Made by a program: the position numbers and the translations under genes | Assembly (NCBI GenBank): GCA_903826405.1 | Contig: CAIKEH010000049.1 | Location: forward strand, 1-49,229 | Length of the DNA stretch: 49,229 nt | Reading direction: 5' to 3' | From: an uncultured bacterium | Lineage (GTDB): Bacteria > Bacteroidota > Bacteroidia > Chitinophagales > Chitinophagaceae | In this document: positions 17,141-26,542 of the stretch, piece after piece | Layout of the letters: each line of letters starts with the position of its first letter | Position numbering within the stretch: position 1 is the stretch's first letter | The notes under the pieces: generated by a model | The model's input: the letters and a program-made list of their open reading frames with translations, nothing else | Databases searched by the model: none | What the model was told of the DNA's origin: nothing

Positions 17141-18019
17141 TTAATCACGATAAGGCACGTGGATATCGATCTCCCCGGCCCATTTCTTGGGTATCGGTTT
17201 TCCGGAAACCCAATGAAGGGCATTGATGACGAGATGCTGAAAGGGCACCTGATCAAAATCCTCCGGATGGCCGAGCGTGGTGAAGAAAAATTTAGCTCCG
17301 TAACTGTTGGTGCCTGTCCAAGCCACCGGGTTGTCATAGAACTTGGGGTTTTCAGAATTGATGGAATGCCCCATCAGCAGCCAGGTTGAACCTTTGAGCG
17401 GATAATCCGGTAGCACCTGATACAGCCAGGAACGGGCATGGAATCCCTTGTCGACGCCTGTCAGCAATGGATTTTTAGCCGCTTCGGGTATGATGGAAAC
17501 ATCGGTGGAGGAAGTATGACCATAGTGCGTGTGGTTGGCCTTTCCACCCCAGCCCGGTGGTGCATTGAACGCGAATTCTGCAAAGGCATTCCATTTTTCC
17601 AATGGGTCACCTGAAGGGTATTTGAAGGAATGTGTAGTGGTGCGGAATCCCATCAGTGGCTTTCCGGTCTTCAGGTATTCCTCAATGTATTTGACCTGTT
17701 CGGCGGGCAACCTGCGCCAGCGCAGGAAGAATACAGCAACATCCGCTTCCCGGAGTGCTTCCAGACCGGGTATGTTCTCTTCGGCATTCTGGTCGGGAAA
17801 AGCTTTCAGCACTTTGGTGCGGAAACCATAATTCTTTTCCAGCTCGGCGGCTATCTTGGGCATGGTGGACTCGCTCCCATATTCATGGTCTCCGGTAACG
17901 AAAACGATAAACGGTTTTGAAGCTGTTCCCTTCTTTTGGGTCTGCGCCTGGCCAACCACCATTACGTGCATATACATGAACAGGATGGTGCAGGGTATTT
18001 TCCAGTTTGCTTTTTGCAT
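17141..18019 (-). CDS. Secreted ThuA-like domain protein
   Basis: A 292-aa protein with a signal peptide (MQKANWKIPCTILFMYMHVM, cleavage after GQA-type residues near 25) and a ThuA-like fold (PF06283, class I glutamine amidotransferase-like). Family segments are FVTGDHEYGSE, DVAVFFLRWRRLPAEQ, GFRTTTHSF and the terminal FFTTLGHPEDF. ThuA takes part in trehalose use through 3-keto-trehalose together with ThuB, a Gfo/Idh/MocA enzyme. ThuA-like proteins of Bacteroidota and PVC bacteria are often exported, as here. It lies 36 nt downstream of the large cytochrome protein gene and 28 nt upstream of the epimerase gene. Exact chemistry is unproven. Confidence 0.88.
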   Translation of the reverse strand: MQKANWKIPCTILFMYMHVMVVGQAQTQKKGTASKPFIVFVTGDHEYGSESTMPKIAAELEKNYGFRTKVLKAFPDQNAEENIPGLEALREADVAVFFLRWRRLPAEQVKYIEEYLKTGKPLMGFRTTTHSFKYPSGDPLEKWNAFAEFAFNAPPGWGGKANHTHYGHTSSTDVSIIPEAAKNPLLTGVDKGFHARSWLYQVLPDYPLKGSTWLLMGHSINSENPKFYDNPVAWTGTNSYGAKFFFTTLGHPEDFDQVPFQHLVINALHWVSGKPIPKKWAGEIDIHVPYRD

Positions 18020-18055
18020 GATCGAAATGATTCGGTTTATGTATGAGTATCCATC

Positions 18056-21000
18056 TTATTTTAGGCCCGGATGCTCCTTGAGCAATTCCTCCGGGGTATA
18101 AAATCCAGTCTTGTTCTTGATCGACGCCCGGACCTGCTTCACCTTGTCCGCCTTCACTTCCGGCGCCTTGTTGCCGAACGCATTCCGCACATAGGTGAGT
18201 ACCGAGGCCACTTCCTCATCCTTCAACATTCCTTCGAATGGCGTCATGGGCACCTGACCGGGATATTTCTTTCCATTCACTTCAATAGGTCCGTACATGC
18301 CTTTCAACACCATCTTGATCAGGCGATCCTCGCTGCCGGTCACCCATTTGGACCCTTTCAGTGGAGGGAAGCCCGAAGCATCCAGTCCTTTCCCATCTGG
18401 CTGATGGCAGGTGGTGCAATACCCTTCCTTCATATATATGGCCTTCCCCTTTTGCATCACGCTTCCACTGATGCCGTTCGTGGTTGTTTTTGTTGTTTTC
18501 TCTTCCTCAGATGCCACACCATGACCTTCCAGATGCGCAACGGCCGTTTCATGTGCCTTTGTCATCCAGGAATCCATAGGCTTCTTCGCTGCCGCAGCTT
18601 CAATCGGCAATCCTTTTTCTTTGTTCAGCCAGGAGGCGGAAACGATGGCTTCCAGCCGAACCCTGCCGCTTTCGTCCTTGGCGGCCTGCATCAGCAATTC
18701 GGCCTGATCGGGTAATTGCCTCTCATTGAAGCGTACCACTTCCACTGCCGCGGAACGGATCCTGAAGTCCTTTGCCTGCAAGAGTTTCCGCAGGATTTTT
18801 TGATCCACCTTATCCTGTCCCCAACTGACCCATAACCCTTCCAAAAGCAATTTTTCATAGTTGGGGGAGTTCCGGTCCAGTTGATCGATCCACTGCTGCA
18901 GTTTGGGCAGCACCTCATTGGCACCATGCGCACGGAGTTCTCGGCGGGTCCGGTAACGTGTCCGGTATTCGGGCAGTTTCAGGTTCTCGAGCAACTGCTC
19001 CACACTCGCCCCTGCGATCTTTGCAGGCACCACCAATGGCCGGGATGGATAAGTTATCCTGTAGATGCGGCCGTGCGAATGATCCCTCAATGGATCGCGT
19101 GCATTATGCTGCATGTGGCCGATGAGCACATTGTGCCAGTCTGCTATGTACAAGGATCCGTCCGGAGCGAATTCCAGATCCACCGGACGATAATTGAAAT
19201 CGGAAGATTTGACCAGGTCCTGTCTGAATCGACTCTTATATCCGGTACCATCATCTTCAAGAGTATGCTCTTTGGTTCCCAGGAAGCCAATGGTGTTGTT
19301 GATCAGCATATCCCCCTGTACTTCGGGAGGGAAATGACGGCTGGAGATGAACTCTAATCCGGATGTGGGTCGAACGCGTTGCGCTTCCTCGATCAGGCTG
19401 ATCGCCTTGGGTGTGTATTCACCATAACGCGACTTCACCGTTCCCGGCATCATCCAGGTCACATCGGGACCGGATGTCTCGGCATAAAATACCTGTCCCC
19501 ACTCATCAAAGGCGATGCCCCAGGGGTTTGGGATGGACAGTTGCGCGATCCTGTCCAATTTCTTGTTCTTGGGATCATATCTGAAGAAACCACCGTTGGT
19601 GCCGCGGACAGGTCCATAGGAAGTTTCAATATCGTTGACCAGGAATACTCCCTGTCCCATGTAGATGGCGCCGGAAGGGTCGGTCGTATAAGCATGGTGC
19701 GCGTGATGCGTATCGTGGTCGTCGAATCCACTGAGGAGGATCTCGCGGGTATCCGCCTTGTCATCTCCATCCAGATCCCTCAATAACATGAAGTTTGTGC
19801 CCTGCGAAAGATATACACCTTCGGGCGCCAACTCGAAACCGAGTGGCAACTGGAGTTTGTCCGCAAAAACGGTCTCCTTGTCGGCCTTGCCGTCGGCGTC
19901 CGTATCCTCGAGGATGATCAGCTTGTCATCGGGCTTGGGATCACCTGGCCTCCAATGCGGATAGGTGGGCATGACGGCAACCCATAGACGACCTTTGTTG
20001 TCGAAGGAAATCTGAACGGGTTTGGCCAGATCGGGGAATTCCGTCTCTGAAGCAAAGAGGTCGATCTTGTAGCCGGGTGCCATCGTGAATTTATCCAATG
20101 CATCCTTGCCATACAGGTATTTCGCATCACCATGCTGATCGTCCTGCTTGTAATTGGTCTTTACGGGTGGCAGAACAGAGGTGTTCGCATCGGCTGCTGC
20201 CAGATCCATCTTCTCGCCATGAGCGGCTTTCCAGATAGCCTCATCCCGGATGAGGGTCATCTCCCTGATCTTCTTGAGTTCCGCCGGATAGTTGTCGGGA
20301 CCAAAGGGATCGTACCTTCTGCCGAAGACGTGCACCCCATTGGGCGCTTTGAAATCATTATGCCACATCCAGTCCTTTTCCAGCACGGCGGCCATGACAA
20401 GTGAGCGGTTGGCTTCTGACGTGGCGGGGGATCTGCCGAATGCCTCATCTACCAGGAAAGGACTGAATTTTGCATAACCAGCATCCGTCAGTTGGGATCC
20501 ATCGATCGTGAGGTCGGTCGATTCATCCGAGAACCAACTCTTCGAAGGGGAGTATGCATCAATGAAGAGCACCTTGTTCTTTGCGGCCACTTCCTTCATC
20601 GCATCCTTGTAGAGGGAAAGGTTTTCGTTTTCCACTTTACCATTGGGGAGGTCGAATTTTTTCGACAGGTCTTCGAATGCGATCGGCGACACAATCGCAA
20701 GTTGCGGTGCGGAAGCACCATTATATTTCTGCTTCAGGGTATGTTTGATGAATGCATCCAGCTCCGCCTTGTAATTCGCCAGACCGGCCTTGCCTTGAAA
20801 GGATTCATCGTATCCGAACAGGGCGATGATGATGTCGGCCTTGTGCTTGGTGATCCATTCATCGGGATATTCGAGAAAACCCTCAGTACCCGGACTGGTC
20901 GCCAATTCCGTCTGGAATTTTTCGGCACCGGGGAATGCCCATGGCGTGGGTCGTCCGGAATGGGGGCGGAAACCCGGGGTATTGCCACCATCACACATGT

Positions 21001-21220
21001 TCCGGACATAAAGCATACTATCGGGATAGCGTACCTGCAATTCGGTTTCGAAGTAGCCGTAGTTCATCATGCGTGAACCCAGGTTGTTGCCGATCAGAAT
21101 GATGTGCGATCCTTTTCTGATCCTGAGCTTCGGGTTGCCCGGCGACATGGATGCCAATGCCAGAACGATCACTACGGCCAGGAATGCCAGCAAGGGATCA
21201 CCTTTTTTGAAAATGGACAT
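18056..21220 (-). CDS. PVC-type fusion: degenerate SGNH domain, beta-propeller, HEAT-like region and cytochrome c
   Basis: A 1054-aa exported protein. After an N-terminal hydrophobic segment (about 9-25), residues about 38-260 resemble an SGNH/GDSL hydrolase, but the catalytic blocks are changed: GNNLGS replaces GDSxxxG and DGSQLTDAGY has Gln where the His is expected. Residues about 375-740 form a beta-propeller of the membrane-bound-dehydrogenase type (LEDTDADGKADKETVF, GIAFDEWGQVFYAETSG, FAPDGSLYIADWHN). A helical HEAT-like part follows (about 755-880). The C-terminal cytochrome c domain has CTTCH at 935-939 and a candidate axial Met at 992 (QVPMTPF). It probably passes electrons outside the membrane; the substrate is unknown. 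It is gene four of the operon. Confidence 0.88.
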   Translation of the reverse strand: MSIFKKGDPLLAFLAVVIVLALASMSPGNPKLRIRKGSHIILIGNNLGSRMMNYGYFETELQVRYPDSMLYVRNMCDGGNTPGFRPHSGRPTPWAFPGAEKFQTELATSPGTEGFLEYPDEWITKHKADIIIALFGYDESFQGKAGLANYKAELDAFIKHTLKQKYNGASAPQLAIVSPIAFEDLSKKFDLPNGKVENENLSLYKDAMKEVAAKNKVLFIDAYSPSKSWFSDESTDLTIDGSQLTDAGYAKFSPFLVDEAFGRSPATSEANRSLVMAAVLEKDWMWHNDFKAPNGVHVFGRRYDPFGPDNYPAELKKIREMTLIRDEAIWKAAHGEKMDLAAADANTSVLPPVKTNYKQDDQHGDAKYLYGKDALDKFTMAPGYKIDLFASETEFPDLAKPVQISFDNKGRLWVAVMPTYPHWRPGDPKPDDKLIILEDTDADGKADKETVFADKLQLPLGFELAPEGVYLSQGTNFMLLRDLDGDDKADTREILLSGFDDHDTHHAHHAYTTDPSGAIYMGQGVFLVNDIETSYGPVRGTNGGFFRYDPKNKKLDRIAQLSIPNPWGIAFDEWGQVFYAETSGPDVTWMMPGTVKSRYGEYTPKAISLIEEAQRVRPTSGLEFISSRHFPPEVQGDMLINNTIGFLGTKEHTLEDDGTGYKSRFRQDLVKSSDFNYRPVDLEFAPDGSLYIADWHNVLIGHMQHNARDPLRDHSHGRIYRITYPSRPLVVPAKIAGASVEQLLENLKLPEYRTRYRTRRELRAHGANEVLPKLQQWIDQLDRNSPNYEKLLLEGLWVSWGQDKVDQKILRKLLQAKDFRIRSAAVEVVRFNERQLPDQAELLMQAAKDESGRVRLEAIVSASWLNKEKGLPIEAAAAKKPMDSWMTKAHETAVAHLEGHGVASEEEKTTKTTTNGISGSVMQKGKAIYMKEGYCTTCHQPDGKGLDASGFPPLKGSKWVTGSEDRLIKMVLKGMYGPIEVNGKKYPGQVPMTPFEGMLKDEEVASVLTYVRNAFGNKAPEVKADKVKQVRASIKNKTGFYTPEELLKEHPGLK

Positions 21221-21276
21221 GTATGATTGTTTGGGGTTGATGGCTTACAATGTTGATTTTTTATTCACAGGAACGA

Positions 21277-22491
21277 TCACAGTACCATGTCCGGGTTGCC
21301 GGGTCCGAAATGTTTGAGGATGACGATCGGATCCGTGGCGGAGCCATTGACGATCTTCACCCCTTCCATAGCCGCTTTTTCACTGATGAAAAATTCATCA
21401 TTGGTCAACTGACCATACCTGATGAGTGCGGGAGTTTCTATGTCCCATACACCCATCTTACCGTGTCCCTGCATGACGATGATACCATAGGCTGCACTGT
21501 CCTTGATGGTTACCGTTTGCCCGGGCAGCACGGTCAGTTCCTTCGCTCCGAAGGCATCTGATTTGTAGCATATCCAATTCTCGATATAGCCCTGGGCTTC
21601 CATATCGGCTTTCGGACGAACAGGTTTGGGAGCCATGAATCGGTTCTGATACTGATGCGTGTCTAAGTTGAGGTCCCAGTCGATGACATCGAGCAATGCT
21701 TCATAGTCACCAATGCTTTCCTTGGGCGTTCCGTTCCAGAGCAGCTCCTCTGGTATGATGGCCTCGTTAACGAGTGATTGATACATGGCGAAGACATCCG
21801 AAGCCTTCTGGGGTTCATAGGTACACAGGCTGCCCGGTGCATGGAGCAGTCCCGGTGGTACATCCCATCCCGTTCCCGGCTCCAGGAGGTATGCCTGGGA
21901 TAGATTGGTGATCTTGTTATCGCCCTTGGTGAAATTCTTGAGGCATTCCCTGATCTGAGCGCGGGTCGTTCCCGGCGCCAGCCCCATGAAGGTGTAGGGA
22001 AAATCTCCACCGTGGTTGTTGAGTTGAGGAGGGAAGTAATAAGCTTCGGGTTTGCCGAGTTGGCCGATCAATGCGGCCTTTTCATCATTATGATGCACAT
22101 GGTGAGGCAGTGGCCCCATGTTGTCGAAGAACTTGGAATACATGGGCCAGGAATGATATTGATTCCAAAGGCGGTCACCGATGATGCGGCCTTGCAGGAT
22201 ATCGATGGCATCCTTGAGCAGGAATTGCACTTCCTGACCACCATCTTTGAATACGACCGGACTCAACCCTTCATTGACACCGGTGAGTGGTCCGTTCTTG
22301 GCCGGCGTGGTGGAGGATAGCCAACGTTCATCTATGCCCCCGCGGTTGCCGCCCAACACATAATAATCGTCGGGATGGAGTTTGATGCGGCGGCCAGGTA
22401 CGCAAAAAGATCGGGGCACCCATGTAGGGGCCAGTCGGAGTATGCCATTACCCTGCTCGAGTGCCTTTTCTGCCTGTTGTTGTGTTCCCAT
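21277..22491 (-). CDS. Cupin-fold protein, mannose-6-phosphate-isomerase-like
   Basis: The start at 22491 (405 aa, MGTQQQAEKALEQGNG) is preferred; the frame is open to 22548. It shows two cupin-like parts. The first has a His cluster suited to metal binding (GPLPHHVHHNDEKA, about 120-133) and a downstream WDVPPGLLHAPGS. The second, near the C-terminus, has ELTVLPGQTVTIKDSAAYG and IIVMQGHGKMGVWD. There is no signal peptide. The closest recognisable shape is a class I mannose-6-phosphate isomerase or a related sugar isomerase, which fits the sugar operon, but dioxygenase-type cupins are possible. It lies 71 nt after the DUF4432 gene, the longest gap in the block. Confidence 0.75.
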   Translation of the reverse strand: MGTQQQAEKALEQGNGILRLAPTWVPRSFCVPGRRIKLHPDDYYVLGGNRGGIDERWLSSTTPAKNGPLTGVNEGLSPVVFKDGGQEVQFLLKDAIDILQGRIIGDRLWNQYHSWPMYSKFFDNMGPLPHHVHHNDEKAALIGQLGKPEAYYFPPQLNNHGGDFPYTFMGLAPGTTRAQIRECLKNFTKGDNKITNLSQAYLLEPGTGWDVPPGLLHAPGSLCTYEPQKASDVFAMYQSLVNEAIIPEELLWNGTPKESIGDYEALLDVIDWDLNLDTHQYQNRFMAPKPVRPKADMEAQGYIENWICYKSDAFGAKELTVLPGQTVTIKDSAAYGIIVMQGHGKMGVWDIETPALIRYGQLTNDEFFISEKAAMEGVKIVNGSATDPIVILKHFGPGNPDMVL

Positions 22492-22562
22492 GGATGGTGA
22501 ATGTTTGTTTGGGTTTTGTTTTATGGTTGGACCGACGGGATCTCCCATCCGGTACCTGATGT

Positions 22563-23633
22563 CTAGTCATATGTGGCCAAGAAACCTGCAATGCTTTCCT
22601 TGTCATGATATAATTCCACTTCGAGGTGGTAATCCCTTCGCTCACCGGGGGCCAGAAAGACCAGTGTCTTATCTTTCCTCGCCTGTGCCTGACCGATAGG
22701 TGGATGTGTGCCGGGCTCGAGTGCAGTGACATATTCGCCCCTGCCCCAATGTTGCCAGTTCGTAAGCCAGGGCAATTCTTCCTTCCGGAATCGAAGGGCC
22801 AGTCCAAGCCCTATCTTGCCATTGTACAAACCGCAACTGCAACTTCCCGATACATCGGGAATGGGATCGATGATCCCCACTTCCTCGCCATTCGCGGAGT
22901 GCTCCTTCATCGGTGCCGGGCATTTTCGGAAGTTATGTCCATCCCGGAAGATCAGGTTATCTGCACTGTCAAAACGGGGCTTGCAATCCCCATTCCAGAG
23001 TAAGTCCGTGCCCTCGTCCACCAAAGGCCAACCGAAATTGCAATGATACAGCAGCATATGCGGGGCAGATGTATTGCCGATGTTCACCACTTCGTCATGG
23101 ATACGGATAACGGGACGTCCTATGGTACAGGTGATTGTTCTTTTCAATTCCAATGCGGGACCGAACAAGGGTGCTATCCTCGTGATGCCGGTAATGCCCA
23201 TGTCCATTCTTCCCTTTGCAGGATCGGGTTGGATGATGGATTGCAGTTCCGCGGGCTGATTGCTGTATTCTCCATGAAGACCACGTTGGCCGAACTCGTC
23301 CTGCTCCGGTCCACCCACATGAGTGAGGCCGCAAGTGGTCAGCAATCCCCCTCCGAAACCCTGCAGCCAGTCCACTCCTTTATTATAGGATGGCTGCGGT
23401 GAGGTGATGCCGGCATGAGATAACCAGGCCAGTCCGAACTGGTTGAAGAAGGCATCGGCTATATCCATGCCCCGGTCTATGACCACTTTGAACCGAAGGC
23501 CTGAACCGGTATTGATCCAGGCTATACGTGTACCCCTGGCCGGACCATTTTCCAGCACCATCAGTTCTATACCGCCGAGTTGTGCAGGGCTGCTGATCTT
23601 GCCTTGCCATTCAGGAATTGACTGGGCGTTCAT
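22563..23633 (-). CDS. DUF4432 (aldose 1-epimerase-like) protein
   Basis: A 356-aa protein without signal peptide, matching DUF4432 of the galactose-mutarotase fold. Typical segments are VVIDRGMDIADAFF near residues 50-65, GLLTTCGLTHVGGP, QRGLHGEYSNQPAE and the strand MLLYHCNFGWPLVDEG. The aldose 1-epimerase superfamily acts on sugar anomers, and this branch may also bind or isomerise ketohexoses. It is only 6 nt downstream of the cytochrome lipoprotein gene, so the two are surely cotranscribed. A mutarotase would prepare a sugar for the dehydrogenase and epimerases of the same operon. Substrate unknown. Confidence 0.87.
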   Translation of the reverse strand: MNAQSIPEWQGKISSPAQLGGIELMVLENGPARGTRIAWINTGSGLRFKVVIDRGMDIADAFFNQFGLAWLSHAGITSPQPSYNKGVDWLQGFGGGLLTTCGLTHVGGPEQDEFGQRGLHGEYSNQPAELQSIIQPDPAKGRMDMGITGITRIAPLFGPALELKRTITCTIGRPVIRIHDEVVNIGNTSAPHMLLYHCNFGWPLVDEGTDLLWNGDCKPRFDSADNLIFRDGHNFRKCPAPMKEHSANGEEVGIIDPIPDVSGSCSCGLYNGKIGLGLALRFRKEELPWLTNWQHWGRGEYVTALEPGTHPPIGQAQARKDKTLVFLAPGERRDYHLEVELYHDKESIAGFLATYD

Positions 23634-23639
23634 GAGTGC

Positions 23640-26333
23640 CTATGGCTTTTTAGGTGCGAATACGGAATCCTTGGGATTGCCACCGGATTTGAGATAAGCC
23701 AGCAGGTCCTTTAGTTCTTCCTCATTCAATCGATTGATCAGGCCGGACAGCATCACGGAGCTTTCCGATTTCCTCGTATGGTCGACGTCCTTCTTGGGAA
23801 TGTCCCGAAGGGTCTGCATCGCGAAAGGATTCTGTGCGATAGAATACTTGTCGCCTTCCTGGCTCATGAGATTACCCACGACGGAAGTGCCGTCCTTGAG
23901 ATAGAAGACGGTGGATGCATATTGATCGGAGATCGTTTTGCTCGGTTCGATGATGGATTCCAGCATGTCCTTGTAGGAGAATCGGGTACCCACCTGAGTC
24001 AGGTCGGGACCGATGCCTCCGCCTTCCCCACGCATGCCGTGGCAGTTGATGCAGAGGCTGGAACTGAACATGGCCTTACCCTGCTCGAAGTTGCGGTTGG
24101 AGAGGCCGTTTTTCACGAGAGCCAATGCTGTATCCACTTCCCAGTCCTTACCGGGGCCCTTGGGTTGCTTCATGTTGGGAGCCAATCCCATAAATGCACG
24201 GGCGACGAGTGAATCACCAGATATGGTATTGAAATAAGCGAGCTTCTCCCCAGGTACGTTGGCGAGGGCTTTCTTGCGGGCCAGGTCAATGAACCCGATG
24301 AAACTATGTCCACCTTTATATCCGAATGCGCTATAGAACCATTTGAAATATTTTTCGCGGTTCTCAGGTGTCCATCCGGTTTTGGCCTGACTCAACACGG
24401 TAGCATAATAGGTCTGCTGACGCGGGGGTACATTGGAGAGCATCTTAGCAATATCCAGTCCATAACCGGGGTTGCGCAGGATGAGGTCCGCTGAATTGGT
24501 GAAGGTCTTCTGGTCATTGGGGTCGTCCTTGGCGGTGGCCATCAGTTCCATCGTCTTGGCTACGGCAGTGGGTGATTCCAGCGCTACGAGCACCTTTGCC
24601 AGCGAACGGTTCAGGTCGTTGGAGGTAGCGGGATACTGCTTATCCAAATAACTGTTCACGGCGGTCCGGGCTTCACTACCGGGCATGCCTAAACGCAATA
24701 CCGCGAGTTCAAAAGCGCGGAGCAGATCCAGTTGGGCGGGTTCCTTGAGTGCACTGAAATCGATCTGAGTGAGCGCCATCATCAGTTTATCACGTTGATC
24801 CTTTCCACCCAGGCGAGCCATGGCGATGGCTGCCTGCGTCAGGGCCACGGGGTCTTTTTCTTTCATTGCCCTGTCCTTCCATTGAGCGACGGGCTGATGC
24901 TCGAGAGCGACCCGGGCCGCATAGCGAATGAACCGGTCGCTGTTGCTGAGGTATGGCCAAACGGAATCCACGGCGCCTGCCTTGGGAGCGGTGTGAAAGG
25001 ACTCCAGCATTCTGCGTGTCTTTTGCGCGTCGGTGAGTACAGCAGGTGCAAGGGCTTCGGTATTCTGCTTGTTGTCTTTATAATATACACGGTACAGGTC
25101 GGATTCGATCCGGCGGCCGCCGGTCAGGAAGTACAGTGCGCCGTCAGGACCGATGGTGCCATCTGTCAGCGGCAAGGGAGACCCGGAGATGAACTCTTCC
25201 GCCCTGGCCGTATAGGTTGCTCCGTCAGGTTGTGGCTGGATGGCATACATGATGCCGAAACTCCAGTCGAATGCAAAGATGGAACGACGGTATTTCTCCG
25301 GGAAATGGGCGTTCATGCCGCTGAACACTCCGGTCGGTGAGCCCTGACCGATATTCACCAAGGGGGGCAAGTTGTCCGCGTTGTTGGGAGACCATTTGTC
25401 CGTTCCCGGCCTCCAGCCAAATTCACCACCGCTGGTCACATGGCAGATGCGGGTGGGACGATACCAGGGGGTACCGAAATCCCATTCCATGTCGGAATCA
25501 TAAGTGAAGATATCACCTGCATCATTGAAGGCCAGATCGAAAGGATTCCGGAATCCGTTGCTGATGAGGTTGAAATCGGAACCATCAGGGCCTAATTTGG
25601 CGATCCACCCTCCATGGGTATTCACCGTATTGTCGTGACCGTTCGGGTCGCGGATGAGGGGAAGCAGGTTGTCGATCTCCCAAATGGGGAGGGAAGTGTA
25701 GTTGTCCATTTTGGGGATCTTGGTGAAGTTCCCGGCAATGATGTACAGCGACTTGCCATCGGGGGATAAGACGATGCTGTGCGGGCCATGTTCGCCGTCG
25801 CCTTCCAATTTTTTCAACAAAGTGATCTTGTCGTACTGATCATCGTTATCCGTATCCTGTAAACGATAAAGTCCACTGGGTTTGGAGTTCGCAGTATCTC
25901 CTTCATCGTTGACCATAACGTACAGGCTGTTGAAGGCATATAGCAGGCCATGGGCATATCCTATCCTGCGAGCCCGGGAAGTTGTGTCGCCCGGAAGTTT
26001 AAGCACCAGGCTGTCGATCTTGATTTTCATCTTGGAGGTATCCGAACCTACGGGGGGGATGCTCAATCGATAAAGATTACCGTACTGATCGGAGGTGATC
26101 ATCCTTTGCTTGTCATCGAAAGTCATGGCCACCCAGGAACCCCTGTTGTCCATACCCGGACTGTACAGATGGTCTGCGTGGAAATCCGCTGGCAGTTTCA
26201 GCGCGGCTATCTTGGGGTCTGAGGAGACCGCTACGGTTGAACCCTGATCAGCACCATTCTTACAGGCAGCGGAAATCAGGATCAGGACGAATAACAAAAA
26301 ATGGAATGGGACAGAACGGAGTTTCCTGTTCAT
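23640..26333 (-). CDS. PVC-type beta-propeller/HEAT/cytochrome c lipoprotein
   Basis: An 897-aa lipoprotein (signal with lipobox-like ISAAC, lipidated Cys at about residue 24). Residues about 45-420 form a sugar-dehydrogenase-like beta-propeller (YRLQDTDNDDQYDKITLL, GFRNPFDLAFNDAGDIFTYD, TDGTIGPDGALYFLTGGRR). Residues about 440-700 are helical HEAT-like repeats. The C-terminal cytochrome c domain carries CINCH at 761-765, GEGGGIGPDLTQVG and a candidate axial Met near 861. Proteins of this layout are frequent in PVC bacteria and also occur in Bacteroidota. It is the first gene of the twelve-gene block and probably marks its promoter side. A redox role outside the cytoplasm is likely; the donor is unknown. 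Confidence 0.9.
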   Translation of the reverse strand: MNRKLRSVPFHFLLFVLILISAACKNGADQGSTVAVSSDPKIAALKLPADFHADHLYSPGMDNRGSWVAMTFDDKQRMITSDQYGNLYRLSIPPVGSDTSKMKIKIDSLVLKLPGDTTSRARRIGYAHGLLYAFNSLYVMVNDEGDTANSKPSGLYRLQDTDNDDQYDKITLLKKLEGDGEHGPHSIVLSPDGKSLYIIAGNFTKIPKMDNYTSLPIWEIDNLLPLIRDPNGHDNTVNTHGGWIAKLGPDGSDFNLISNGFRNPFDLAFNDAGDIFTYDSDMEWDFGTPWYRPTRICHVTSGGEFGWRPGTDKWSPNNADNLPPLVNIGQGSPTGVFSGMNAHFPEKYRRSIFAFDWSFGIMYAIQPQPDGATYTARAEEFISGSPLPLTDGTIGPDGALYFLTGGRRIESDLYRVYYKDNKQNTEALAPAVLTDAQKTRRMLESFHTAPKAGAVDSVWPYLSNSDRFIRYAARVALEHQPVAQWKDRAMKEKDPVALTQAAIAMARLGGKDQRDKLMMALTQIDFSALKEPAQLDLLRAFELAVLRLGMPGSEARTAVNSYLDKQYPATSNDLNRSLAKVLVALESPTAVAKTMELMATAKDDPNDQKTFTNSADLILRNPGYGLDIAKMLSNVPPRQQTYYATVLSQAKTGWTPENREKYFKWFYSAFGYKGGHSFIGFIDLARKKALANVPGEKLAYFNTISGDSLVARAFMGLAPNMKQPKGPGKDWEVDTALALVKNGLSNRNFEQGKAMFSSSLCINCHGMRGEGGGIGPDLTQVGTRFSYKDMLESIIEPSKTISDQYASTVFYLKDGTSVVGNLMSQEGDKYSIAQNPFAMQTLRDIPKKDVDHTRKSESSVMLSGLINRLNEEELKDLLAYLKSGGNPKDSVFAPKKP

Positions 26334-26389
26334 GTTGGGGGATTGAAGGCTTATGAAATATGGTGTTGACGGGGTTCGGATGGACGAAG

Positions 26390-26408
26390 AGCCTTGCTGA
26401 GCAAGGCT
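26390..26408 (-). terminator. Short GC-rich hairpin before the operon
   Basis: AGCCTTGC, loop TGA, GCAAGGCT: perfect 8-bp arms. On the minus strand it lies 220 nt past the sialidase stop and 56 nt before the ATG at 26333, followed only by CTTCG, so a U-tract is lacking. It could end sialidase transcripts or be a leader structure of the operon mRNA. Confidence 0.4.
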
Positions 26409-26512
26409 TTCAGGGTTGGTGATCTTCCATCGGGTTTACCGGATCCTGGCCTTACTTTCAGAAGAATTCTCCGGAAAGCAAAAATCAGGTTGAATCGGGG
26501 ATTTAATATAGG

Positions 26513-26542
26513 TCAATTTTTGACGTTCGTGCCAAAAATTGA
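26513..26542. promoter_or_regulatory. Palindrome, possible operator
   Basis: TCAATTTTTG and CAAAAATTGA form perfect 10-bp arms around a 10-nt centre (acgttcgtgc). No U-tract follows on the minus strand, so it looks more like a dimer-binding site than a terminator. It lies 180 nt upstream of the first gene of the twelve-gene block. The binding protein, if any, is not encoded nearby. Confidence 0.35.
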
